DNA from: an uncultured Pelagibacteraceae bacterium
Lineage (GTDB): Bacteria; Pseudomonadota; Alphaproteobacteria; Pelagibacterales; Pelagibacteraceae
Direction of reading: 5' to 3'
Length of the DNA: 45,405 nt
Assembly: GCA_902522225.1 (NCBI GenBank)
Contig: CABYUS010000001.1
Span: 40,001-85,405, forward strand
The notes under the pieces are model-generated. The model was not told the DNA's origin, did not search any database, and was given only the letters and a program-made list of their open reading frames with translations. Shown here piece after piece: positions 18,537 through 26,310 of the stretch; the stretch's first letter is position 1; every line of letters begins with the position of its first letter. The position numbers were made by a program, and so were the translations under genes.

Positions 18537-19463
18537 TTTTTTAAAACAATAAAGTAGTATAGATTTTTGAACGTGAAATCTGTTCTCTGCTTGTTTCCAA
18601 ACTACTGAATTAGATCCATCAATAATTTCATTAGACACTTCTTCACCTCTATTAGCTGGAAGACAATGAAGAAAAATAAAATTTTTTTTTGCTCTTTTAG
18701 TAAGACTTCTGTTTACTTGAAATCCTTTGAAACTTTTTTTTTTCTTTTTTTGATCAACTTTATCATTTAGACTTACAAATTTATCAGTCATAACTACATC
18801 GGCGTTTACAATTGCTTTCTTTGGATCAGCAAAAATACTAATTAATTTTCTATTATGATTAATTAATTGAATAAATTTTTTACTTGGATGGTAATTTTTA
18901 GGAGATGCAATACTTAATTTAAAAGAAAATTTGATAGAAGCTTCAATGAGGCTATTCAAAACATTATTTGCATCTCCGATCCAACAAATTTTTAAATTTG
19001 AAATTTTTTTCTTTTTAATTTCTTCTATCGTAAAAATATCTGACAAAACTTGAGCAGGATGCGACTCTGGGCTTAAACCATTGATTAATGGTATTTCCAA
19101 ATTATTTTTAAACTCTAAAAGTTTCTTTTCTGAATCTGTTCTCAACATAAATATATCACCATGAATTGAAATAATTTTAGCTGTATCTTTGATAGTTTCA
19201 CCTCCTTGGCCTAAATGTAGCTCATCTTTTCTTAGATTTTGTACTCCACCTCCTAACTGTCTCATTGCAAGATAAAAACTCAATCTTGTTCTAAGACTTG
19301 ATTTTTCAAACATTTGAATAAGAAGTTTGCCTTTAAGCGGTTTATCCCAATCTAAATCTAGAGAATTAAAGTTTTTTCTTTTTTTTTTTCTTTTTTTAGA
19401 GTCTTTTAAGATTTTTCTTAAATCATTATGTGAAATATCTTTTAAGTTGATAAAATTTTTCAT
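18528..19463 (-). CDS. argF: Ornithine carbamoyltransferase
   Basis: ArgF (311 aa) joins carbamoyl phosphate to ornithine, giving citrulline. The carbamoyl-phosphate loop reads FEKSSLRTRLSF (family SxRTR), the HPAQ motif is ESHPAQVLSD, and the ornithine-side Cys is in FLHCLPANRG. A very basic insertion rich in Lys (VDQKKKKKSFKGF) sits in the mobile SMG-loop region, probably lineage drift. It follows argD by 5 bp in a permease-argD-argF minus-strand run. Together with argJ it indicates a complete de novo arginine route, although argB and argC are not here. Confidence 0.95.
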   Translation of the reverse strand: MKNFINLKDISHNDLRKILKDSKKRKKKRKNFNSLDLDWDKPLKGKLLIQMFEKSSLRTRLSFYLAMRQLGGGVQNLRKDELHLGQGGETIKDTAKIISIHGDIFMLRTDSEKKLLEFKNNLEIPLINGLSPESHPAQVLSDIFTIEEIKKKKISNLKICWIGDANNVLNSLIEASIKFSFKLSIASPKNYHPSKKFIQLINHNRKLISIFADPKKAIVNADVVMTDKFVSLNDKVDQKKKKKSFKGFQVNRSLTKRAKKNFIFLHCLPANRGEEVSNEIIDGSNSVVWKQAENRFHVQKSILLYCFKKLR

Positions 19464-19468
19464 TTTTT

Positions 19469-20635
19469 TTATTTTATATACTCACAAACTTTTCTAATTA
19501 TTTTTAAAGCAATATATATCTCTTTTTTACTTACGTTTAATGGTGGTAAAATTCTTACTACATTTTCACTAGCTCTTATTGTTAACATTTTATTTTCAAG
19601 GAGTTTGTCTATAAATTTTGATTGATCTTTAAAAAGCTGTAATCCTAATAAAAAACCTAAGCCTCTCACTTCCTTAATGACACTAGGGTAATCCTTTTGA
19701 ATTTTTTTGAGTCCATCAATAAGTAAAAGAGAATTTTTTCTCACATTATTTAAAAAACCTTTTTTAAAAATTTGGTCTAATACTGCATTACCGATACTCA
19801 TTGCAAGAGGATTTCCTCCAAATGTTGAGCCATGAGATCCTGGAACCATACATTTAGAGACTTTTTTACTCATTAATACTGCTCCAATTGGAAAGCCCCC
19901 GCCTATTCCTTTAGCGATAGGAACAATATCTGGTCTAACCTTTGCATATTCAAAAGCAAAAAATTTTCCACTTCTACCGATTCCGCATTGAACTTCATCA
20001 AGTATCAACAGAATTTTTTTCTTATCACATATTTTTCTTAAACCTTTCAAACACCATTTAGGTATGACTTTAATTCCTCCCTCACCAAGTATTGGTTCAA
20101 CTAAAATTGCCGCTGTGTTTTTAGTTATTTTTTTTTCAAGCGATTTATGGTCACCAAATTCAAAATGATCAAATCCTGAAACTTTTGGACCAAAACCCTT
20201 GGTCATTTTTTTTGAACCACTTGCAAATATAGTAGCCAGTGTTCTTCCATGAAATGAATTTTTTATGCATAAAATTCTATTTTTTTTTGGTTTACCAATA
20301 GAATGGAAATATTTTCTGGCAACTTTAATTGCAGCTTCAGTGGCTTCTGCTCCACTATTTTGAAAAATAACTGATTCTGCAAATGTTTTTTTAACTAGTC
20401 TTTTTGCAAGTTTTTCACCCTCTGGTATCGTGAAGGCATTCGAAATATGCCACAATTTTTTAGATTGTTTATTAAGTTCTTTTATTAAATATAAATTTGA
20501 ATGACCAAGAGAATTTACAGCTATACCTTGAACAAAATCTAAATATTTTTTACCATTTGTAGAATATAGATAACTACCTTTACCTCTTTTAAATGATATC
20601 TTTCTTCTATTATAATTATTTGCTAAATAGGTCAT
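19469..20635 (-). CDS. argD: Acetylornithine aminotransferase
   Basis: A class III PLP aminotransferase (388 aa) that makes N-acetylornithine from the semialdehyde; many also act in lysine synthesis as DapC. Landmarks are VQGIAVNSLGHS, FQNSGAEATEAAIKVARKY, the PLP-aspartate motif LILDEVQCGIGRSG, the Schiff-base lysine in PIAKGIGGGFPIGA and GSTFGGNPLAMS. ArgD is preferred over other class III enzymes because argF follows at once and the length is typical. Its start is 1 bp from the end of the ABC permease gene. Confidence 0.94.
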   Translation of the reverse strand: MTYLANNYNRRKISFKRGKGSYLYSTNGKKYLDFVQGIAVNSLGHSNLYLIKELNKQSKKLWHISNAFTIPEGEKLAKRLVKKTFAESVIFQNSGAEATEAAIKVARKYFHSIGKPKKNRILCIKNSFHGRTLATIFASGSKKMTKGFGPKVSGFDHFEFGDHKSLEKKITKNTAAILVEPILGEGGIKVIPKWCLKGLRKICDKKKILLILDEVQCGIGRSGKFFAFEYAKVRPDIVPIAKGIGGGFPIGAVLMSKKVSKCMVPGSHGSTFGGNPLAMSIGNAVLDQIFKKGFLNNVRKNSLLLIDGLKKIQKDYPSVIKEVRGLGFLLGLQLFKDQSKFIDKLLENKMLTIRASENVVRILPPLNVSKKEIYIALKIIRKVCEYIK

Positions 20636-20636
20636 T

Positions 20637-21452
20637 TTAAGATTTAATTTTATAACCTTTTTTATATAAATAAAAACATACTATCCATAACAAAAAGCTT
20701 AAAAGCAATAAATATATAAAACCAAAAAATATTGGTCCATCTGAATTTCCTATAACGGCATATCTAAAACCATCAATAATATGAAAAAAAGGATTAAATA
20801 AACTTATTTTTTGTAAAATTATTGGTAATTTTTCAATTGAATAAAAAGTCCCAGATAAAAATGACAGTGGGACAATAAAAAAATTTGTAATAGTAGCCAT
20901 ATGATCAAATTTCTCACAATGAATTCCTGCTATAAATCCAGCAGCACCCAACAAAAATGAACCTATAAAAAGATACAAAATTAAAATACTAAAACTGTAA
21001 ACCCTTAAATCTATTGCAAAATAAAATACTAAAATTGATATTGATGATATTATTATACCTCTTGTTACAGAAGCTAAAATAATTGCAAGAGTTACCTCAG
21101 CAGAATTTAGAGGACTTGATACTATATCTGAGATTGTGCCCATCATTTTTCCCATTATTAAAGATGAAGAAGAGTGAGCAAAAGATTGTTGTATTACTTG
21201 CATAACTATTAACCCTGGTGCCAAAAATTGTATATAAGAAACTCCAAGCACATTTGCTCTTTCTTCTCCAAAAGCTAAAGAAATAACTAAAAGAAATAAA
21301 ACAGAGGTAACAATAGGTCCAAAAAGAGTTTGTCCAAATACTATAAGAAATCTTAATGTTTCTTTTTTATAAAGATTGAATGCACCGACCCAATTAACTG
21401 CGTTAAACCTTCTAACACCGATCTCGTATTTTTTTTTGTTTATTTCAACCAT
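20637..21452 (-). CDS. ABC-2 type transporter permease
   Basis: A 271-aa integral membrane protein with about six hydrophobic segments (for example TSVLFLLVISLAF, ILVFYFAIDL, ILILYLFIGSFLLGAAGFIAG and a last one ending IVCFYLYKKGYKIKS). The region QQSFAHSSSSLIMGKMMGTISDIVSSPL is the ABC-2 coupling stretch, close to the YadH-type and polysaccharide/drug exporter permeases. No ATPase partner gene lies next to it; the lptB ATPase belongs to another complex. The substrate is unknown. It heads the argD-argF run, and its start region contains the AGTAATTACT palindrome. Confidence 0.85.
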   Translation of the reverse strand: MVEINKKKYEIGVRRFNAVNWVGAFNLYKKETLRFLIVFGQTLFGPIVTSVLFLLVISLAFGEERANVLGVSYIQFLAPGLIVMQVIQQSFAHSSSSLIMGKMMGTISDIVSSPLNSAEVTLAIILASVTRGIIISSISILVFYFAIDLRVYSFSILILYLFIGSFLLGAAGFIAGIHCEKFDHMATITNFFIVPLSFLSGTFYSIEKLPIILQKISLFNPFFHIIDGFRYAVIGNSDGPIFFGFIYLLLLSFLLWIVCFYLYKKGYKIKS

Positions 21453-21453
21453 A

Positions 21454-21561
21454 AGTAATTACTCTTTAACTTTTTTTTTAGAAAATGTGAAAAAAAGTGA
21501 AAAATTACTTGAAATAAGTAATAACATATGCTCACTACATATAGTTATAGAATTAATTCTA
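21454..21561. promoter_or_regulatory. Divergent promoter region with three palindromes (permease / gcrA)
   Basis: Between the divergent permease and gcrA starts lie AGTAATTACT (21454-21463), ATTACTT-GAAAT-AAGTAAT (21504-21522) and TAGAATTAATTCTA (21548-21561). The first two share the half-site AAGTAAT/AGTAAT, one at the permease start and one mid-gap, as expected for an operator pair of one regulator. The third is different. AT-rich DNA makes such symmetry less surprising, so this is a candidate only. Confidence 0.3.
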
Positions 21562-21581
21562 ACACTATATAAGGTAATAAA

Positions 21582-22091
21582 ATGAGCTGGACCGAGGAAA
21601 AAATATCAAAATTAAAAGAATTATGGGGAAAAGGCAACACTGCAAGCCAAATAGCTGAAATAATTGGTGGAATTACTCGAAATGCAGTAATTGGTAAAGC
21701 ACATAGATTAAATTTATCAGCTAAAATTAGAAACAAAAGTTCTGCTAAAAGAAACTCAAATAATCAATTAGGAATTACATCAGAAAATATTCAAGTTGGA
21801 AGGAAAAGTAGAAGATCAAAATTTAAATCATTATTATTATCTCAAGACTTTGAGCCAGCAAAAAATCTGACTTTGGAGGAGTTAACAGAAGAAACTTGCA
21901 AATATATGGATCACGATAAACATCCTAACGAAAGTGACGCAAGATTTTGTGGTCGAAAATCTGTAGATAAATTTAGTTACTGTCCATTACATTTAATGAT
22001 TGTATTTCAACCGAAAGGTAAAAAAGATGATGGTACAGATAAAGAAGAGGATATTCCTCATTATGTTGATAAAAAAATAAAATCTGCCTAA
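21582..22091 (+). CDS. gcrA: GcrA cell cycle regulator
   Basis: GcrA is an alphaproteobacterial transcription regulator that binds sigma-70 RNA polymerase and acts at promoters with CcrM-methylated GANTC sites. The N-terminal helix-turn-helix is clear: SWTEEKISKLKELWGKGNTAS then IAEIIGGITRNAVIGKAHRL (about 2-45). The basic linker is typical. The C-terminal sigma-binding module has the conserved Cys pattern ETCKYMD, RFCGRKS and YCPLHL (about residues 108-140). Length (169 aa) is normal. It is strong evidence for the class. Whether ccrM is present cannot be seen here. Confidence 0.96.
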   Translation: MSWTEEKISKLKELWGKGNTASQIAEIIGGITRNAVIGKAHRLNLSAKIRNKSSAKRNSNNQLGITSENIQVGRKSRRSKFKSLLLSQDFEPAKNLTLEELTEETCKYMDHDKHPNESDARFCGRKSVDKFSYCPLHLMIVFQPKGKKDDGTDKEEDIPHYVDKKIKSA

Positions 22092-22092
22092 T

Positions 22093-22329
22093 TTATTTTA
22101 ATAATTTTTTTTTTGCTTTTTCAAATTCTTTTTCTGAAATTAGGTTTTTACTTTTCAAATCAGTAAGTTTTTTTATATCATTATAAATATTTGAATTTTT
22201 TATATTTTTATTTTTTTCTTCTTTAAGTTTTGATTTTGCCTCTATACCTCTACTCAACCCTTTTCCTCCAATATAAATTATGAATATTAATATAAAAGCT
22301 ATAATTATAAAAATTAAATAATTTAACAT
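22093..22329 (-). CDS. Small membrane protein with C-terminal SHOCT domain
   Basis: A 78-aa protein: residues 1-22 form a strongly hydrophobic segment (MLNYLIFIIIAFILIFIIYI), then a charged linker. The final 27 residues match the SHOCT short helical domain, with the pattern IKKLTDLKSKNLISEKEFEKAKKKLL. SHOCT motifs usually mediate oligomerisation and often end membrane or lipoprotein partners. Function unknown. It sits 6 bp downstream of the NDUFA9-like gene on the same strand, and its stop faces the gcrA stop. Confidence 0.8.
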   Translation of the reverse strand: MLNYLIFIIIAFILIFIIYIGGKGLSRGIEAKSKLKEEKNKNIKNSNIYNDIKKLTDLKSKNLISEKEFEKAKKKLLK

Positions 22330-22335
22330 AATAAA

Positions 22336-23304
22336 CTAGACTTTATCTTCAATTTTATATTCCTCTTTAGAATATTGTCCTTCTTTTCTCCACATATAAC
22401 AATACTTACTAACTTCGTTTTCAAATTTTAATTCACTAGGTATATTTAAATCAAAGTTATTTTTAAAACTACCATTAGATACGTTATCATATTTTAAAAG
22501 TTTTAGTTGATCTAAAGTGATTAAAGGTTTTGGAAACTTTTCAAAAAATAATGCAGAAAACTTAGCTAAAGATATCGGTAAAGGGATTAAAGCTCTATTT
22601 TTTGAAATTAATTTTAGCAATATTCTAATAATATCTTTAAGAGAAATTTTTTCTGGTCCAATACAATCAATGGTAAGATTTTTAATTTCTTTACTAATTA
22701 TTGCAAAAATGATTTTTGTTAAATCCGAACAGTGTATTGGTGTAAAAAGGGTTTTTCCACCATAATAAAGTGGGAAAAAAGGCAATAGACTAAGTAGAGA
22801 CATAAAACTTGTAGTGAAAGAGTCTTCTCTTGAATAAACAATAGATGGTCGCAAAATAGTATAATTTTCAAAATTATTTTTTATATTTTTTTCCCCAATA
22901 AGCTTGCTAGAGGCATACGTTGAATCTATAGCTTTGTCGATACCCAATGCAGAAATATGTACTAAATGTTTAATATTATTTTTTTTACATAACTTTGCTA
23001 ACATCAGTGGAAAATTCTGATGAATGTTTTCAAAAGTATTTATTTTTCCTTTTTCAAATAAAATACCTATTAAATTTACACAAATATCTGAATCTTTTAA
23101 AATTTCCTGAACTTTTTTTTCATCAAAAATACTTGTCTCTATAATTTCGAGATAGCCAGAATTAGATTGGGTTTTTAAAACATAACCTTTTTGATGAATA
23201 TTTCTTGTAATTGCTACCACTCTATAATTAGATTTTGTAAGTTTACGTATTAAACTCTTACCAATTTGACCTGAGGCCCCAAAAATTACAATTTTTGACT
23301 TCAT
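22336..23304 (-). CDS. NDUFA9-like NAD(P)-binding protein (complex I assembly type)
   Basis: An atypical short-chain dehydrogenase (322 aa) of the NDUFA9/39-kDa subunit group. The dinucleotide loop is IFGASGQIGKSLIRKL at residues 6-21; INLIGILFEKG, HVSALGIDKAIDSTYASSK and ILRPSIVYSREDSF are typical of the complex I NDUFA9-like proteins of alphaproteobacteria. The catalytic Tyr-x-x-x-Lys is represented by YASSK. It may bind NADPH structurally for NADH dehydrogenase; generic sugar epimerase activity is less likely given the pattern. Transcribed away from rnd. Confidence 0.85.
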   Translation of the reverse strand: MKSKIVIFGASGQIGKSLIRKLTKSNYRVVAITRNIHQKGYVLKTQSNSGYLEIIETSIFDEKKVQEILKDSDICVNLIGILFEKGKINTFENIHQNFPLMLAKLCKKNNIKHLVHISALGIDKAIDSTYASSKLIGEKNIKNNFENYTILRPSIVYSREDSFTTSFMSLLSLLPFFPLYYGGKTLFTPIHCSDLTKIIFAIISKEIKNLTIDCIGPEKISLKDIIRILLKLISKNRALIPLPISLAKFSALFFEKFPKPLITLDQLKLLKYDNVSNGSFKNNFDLNIPSELKFENEVSKYCYMWRKEGQYSKEEYKIEDKV

Positions 23305-23339
23305 ATATTAGATTGTTGCTTATATATATTCTTTATATT

Positions 23340-23951
23340 ATGGATATTGATATTAAACTTCATAAAGATGATCTACCAGAAGATTTAAATTTAGGCAAAT
23401 CGATTGCAATAGATGGGGAATTTGGTGGCCTGAATCCTTTGAAAGATAAACTTTGTTTAATTCAAATATCAACTGGAAAGAATGATGCTCACATTATTCA
23501 GTTCGACAGAAAAACTTACAATGCTCCTCAATTGAAAAAAGTGCTTAAGGACAAAAATATTCAAAAAATTGGTCATTTTTTAAGAGCAGATTTGAATTTT
23601 ATAAAACATTATCTAAAGGTAGATGTGGAAAATATTGAAGATACAAAAATACAATCAAAATTAGCAAGAGGTTATAGTGATAAGCATTCTCTTAAAGATT
23701 TAATTAAAGAGTTTATCGGCATAGATATAAGTAAACAGTATCAAAGTTCTGACTTTGGAGGAGATTTAAGTCAAAAACAGTTACAATACTGTGCAAATGA
23801 TGTAATTTACCTTCATCAAATCCACAACTCACTAAACAAAATATTGATAAGAGAAAGTCGTAAACATTTATACGATGATGTTATAAAATTTATGAAAACA
23901 AGAGTAGATTTAGATTTGGCGCTTTTTAAAGATGATATTTGGTCACATTAA
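23340..23951 (+). CDS. rnd: Ribonuclease D-like 3'-5' exonuclease
   Basis: A DEDDy 3'-5' exonuclease (203 aa) of the short alphaproteobacterial RNase D type, lacking the HRDC domains of E. coli RNase D. From the chosen ATG (MDIDIKLHKDDLPEDL) the metal ligands are Asp25 and Glu27 (IAIDGEFGG), the Asp in IGHFLRADLNF, and Tyr and Asp in YCANDVIYLHQ. The frame is open 45 bases upstream but that would overlap the divergent NDUFA9-like gene and gives a hydrophobic, poorly conserved start. It probably trims tRNA or rRNA ends. Its TAA shares a base with the kdsD ATG. Confidence 0.9.
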   Translation: MDIDIKLHKDDLPEDLNLGKSIAIDGEFGGLNPLKDKLCLIQISTGKNDAHIIQFDRKTYNAPQLKKVLKDKNIQKIGHFLRADLNFIKHYLKVDVENIEDTKIQSKLARGYSDKHSLKDLIKEFIGIDISKQYQSSDFGGDLSQKQLQYCANDVIYLHQIHNSLNKILIRESRKHLYDDVIKFMKTRVDLDLALFKDDIWSH

Positions 23952-24931
23952 TGGATAAAAATAAATTTAAATTTATTGGAAAGCGTGTAATTGAAACTGA
24001 AATCAAATCACTTAAAAAATTAAAAAAAAGTATACAAGGATCTTTTGATAAAGCAGTTCAGGAAATTTTAAATTGTAAAAATGGTAAAGTCATAGTTTCA
24101 GGCGTTGGTAAATCTGGAATAATCGCAAAAAAAATAGCATCCACTTTATCTTCAGTTGGAACTCCATCTTTTTATGTAGATGCAAGCTCTTGCTCACATG
24201 GTGACTTAGGACAAATCAGCTCAAACGATTTATTAATATTAATAAGTTATAGCGGTGAAACTAAAGAATTAAAAAATATAATTCAATTTGCAAATAGACA
24301 TAAAAAAATAAAACTTATAGGAATTGTATCTAAAAAAAACTCTTTATTATATAAAAATTCAGATATTAAAGTTTTATTGCCAGAAGTAGAAGAAGCGGGG
24401 CCTGGAAATATTGTACCAACTTCTTCAACTATTACTCAGTTAGCCTTGGGAGACGCTCTTGCAATTACAACAATGAAAATAAAAAAATTTGGAAAGGATG
24501 AATTTAAAAAATTTCATCCTTCTGGTAGTCTAGGTGCTAAGCTTAAAACTGTTGAAGATTTAATGTTAACAGGAAAAAAAATACCATTTATTAAAGAAAA
24601 TACTAAAATGAAAGATGCATTAAAAATTATTACTAATAAAAAACTAGGAGTTTTGATTGCAATTAACAATTTAAAAAAAACATCTGGTATAATTACTGAT
24701 GGTCAAATTAGAAGAGCGCTACAAAAAAATAAGAACTTAAAAGATTTATTTGTTAAAAATATTATGACCTCAAAACCAATAACAGTCGAAAAAGACATAT
24801 TGGCAGCAAAAGCATTGGAAATAATGAATACAAAAAAAATAACATCTCTTTGTGTAAAAAAATCCAAAAAAGACAGTAAAACTATAGGAATTATTCATAT
24901 TCATAACATTCTTGAGGCGAATATTTCTTAA
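23951..24931 (+). CDS. kdsD: Arabinose-5-phosphate isomerase (KdsD/KpsF/GutQ family)
   Basis: This 326-aa enzyme converts ribulose-5-phosphate to arabinose-5-phosphate, the first KDO precursor. The SIS domain shows VSGVGKSGIIAKKIASTLSSVGTP, DASSCSHGDLG and ISYSGETKEL; two CBS domains follow from about residue 205 (VEDLMLTGKKIPF and VKNIMTSKPITVEKD). I use the ATG at 23951, which overlaps the rnd stop as TAATG; a TTG four codons upstream is in frame but less likely. kdsD-lptC-lptB here and kdsB at 17 kb together imply an LPS-containing outer membrane. Confidence 0.94.
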   Translation: MDKNKFKFIGKRVIETEIKSLKKLKKSIQGSFDKAVQEILNCKNGKVIVSGVGKSGIIAKKIASTLSSVGTPSFYVDASSCSHGDLGQISSNDLLILISYSGETKELKNIIQFANRHKKIKLIGIVSKKNSLLYKNSDIKVLLPEVEEAGPGNIVPTSSTITQLALGDALAITTMKIKKFGKDEFKKFHPSGSLGAKLKTVEDLMLTGKKIPFIKENTKMKDALKIITNKKLGVLIAINNLKKTSGIITDGQIRRALQKNKNLKDLFVKNIMTSKPITVEKDILAAKALEIMNTKKITSLCVKKSKKDSKTIGIIHIHNILEANIS

Positions 24932-25524
24932 TGAAAAAAAAGCTTTTATTAGAAATTTTTTTATTACTAGTGATATTAACAATTGCAGTGTTGGTATTTA
25001 ATTTCTACTTTAATAAAGACAAGAAAATTGTTTTAATAGATCAATCTATTATAAAAGAAAGTGATGATAAGCCCTCAATAGATGAAGATACCTCTAGTGT
25101 AATAAAAAATATTAATTATTCATTTATTGATGACAACAATAATAACTATAAAATCATAGCAGAATTTGGGAAGATTTATGTAGATAAGCCTAATGTAATA
25201 AAAATGACAAATGTGACTGCCTTTGCCTATTTAAAAAATCATGCTCCAATAAAAATTGTTTCCAAATTTGCAGACTATAATAAAAAAAATCATGAAACCA
25301 GTTTTTATCAAAATGTTAATTTAAAATACTTAAATCATGATGCTAGCTCGGAAAATTTAGATTTATTATTTATTAAAAATATCATTTTAATGTATAATAA
25401 TTTAATTTATATTAACGAAGATATAAAGCTTTTAGCAGATAAATTATTATTTAATTTAAAAACTAAGGATGCAAAATTTTTTATGGATGATACTTCTAAA
25501 AAAGTAAAAGTGATTAAATATTAA
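24931..25524 (+). CDS. lptC: LPS export system periplasmic protein LptC
   Basis: LptC (197 aa) is the bitopic inner-membrane member of the Lpt bridge that receives LPS from LptB2FG and hands it to LptA. Residues 5-27 are a single membrane segment (LLLEIFLLLVILTIAVLVF). The rest is periplasmic with the beta-jellyroll pattern, including NYKIIAEFGKIYVDKPNVIKM and NHETSFYQNV. Sequence similarity in this family is weak; membrane topology, length and position between kdsD and lptB make the call good. The ATG overlaps the kdsD stop by one base. Confidence 0.88.
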   Translation: MKKKLLLEIFLLLVILTIAVLVFNFYFNKDKKIVLIDQSIIKESDDKPSIDEDTSSVIKNINYSFIDDNNNNYKIIAEFGKIYVDKPNVIKMTNVTAFAYLKNHAPIKIVSKFADYNKKNHETSFYQNVNLKYLNHDASSENLDLLFIKNIILMYNNLIYINEDIKLLADKLLFNLKTKDAKFFMDDTSKKVKVIKY

Positions 25525-25525
25525 A

Positions 25526-26302
25526 ATGGCTCTTATAAAAAAATTTAGAATAAGATCATTCAAAAAACAAAATCCAATAGTCTCTCTTAAAAATATCTCT
25601 CTTTCCTATGGTAAACGGCAAATTCTTGACGATATCAGCTTTGACATTAATAGAGGTGAAATACTTGGGATGCTTGGCTCAAATGGAGTAGGTAAGTCTT
25701 CAATTTTTAATTTAATTACAGGATTGGTTAATCCTAGTTATGGCTCAATACATCTTGATGGCACTAAAGTAAATGAATATCCAATATATTTAAGAACTAA
25801 AAAGTTTAAAATAGGAATGATACCTCAAAATGGGGGATACTTTCATGATCTAACATTAATTGAAAATCTTAAAGCAATTGGCGAAATTCAAATTGACAGT
25901 CAACATGATATGAATTCAAAAATAAACCAATTAATATCAAGATTTGAATTAGATGCAGTAAGAAATATAAAAGCTAAATTTCTAAGTGGCGGTCAAAAAA
26001 GAAAATTGGTTATCGCTCTTGCGCTATTAGGGGATCCTAAAGTTTTATTATTAGATGAACCATTTGCAGCCTTAGATGTTATGACGATAAAAATGTTACA
26101 AGAAGTTATTGTAAACTTGCAAGCTGAAAATAATTTGGGAATATGCATTTGTGATCATCAAGCTAGAGATTTACTAAATTGTGTTGACGTAGCTATAGTC
26201 TTATCAAATTGTAAAATAATTGCTAAAGGCACACCAAATGAACTTATAAATAATTCAAACGCTCGTTCAGCTTATTTTGGTGACTCATTCAAATTTAAGT
26301 AA
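25526..26302 (+). CDS. lptB: LPS export ABC transporter ATP-binding protein LptB
   Basis: The ATPase (258 aa) that powers LPS extraction by LptFG. Walker A is LGSNGVGKSSIFNLI, the Q loop GMIPQNGGYFHDLTLIENL, the signature LSGGQKRKLVIALAL, Walker B VLLLDEPFAALD, and the switch His is in ICICDHQARDLL. The DHQARD-type switch and the C-terminal ANELINNSNARSAYFGDSF-like end (YFG) are typical of LptB. A basic 17-residue N-terminal lead (MALIKKFRIRSFKKQNP) precedes the domain. It starts 1 bp after lptC; the lptA gene that usually lies between lptC and lptB is missing here. Confidence 0.94.
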   Translation: MALIKKFRIRSFKKQNPIVSLKNISLSYGKRQILDDISFDINRGEILGMLGSNGVGKSSIFNLITGLVNPSYGSIHLDGTKVNEYPIYLRTKKFKIGMIPQNGGYFHDLTLIENLKAIGEIQIDSQHDMNSKINQLISRFELDAVRNIKAKFLSGGQKRKLVIALALLGDPKVLLLDEPFAALDVMTIKMLQEVIVNLQAENNLGICICDHQARDLLNCVDVAIVLSNCKIIAKGTPNELINNSNARSAYFGDSFKFK

Positions 26303-26310
26303 AAAAAATT

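Noticed and set aside
23295-23339. Longer rnd start
   Set aside because: Overlaps the divergent NDUFA9-like gene and adds a hydrophobic stretch foreign to RNase D.
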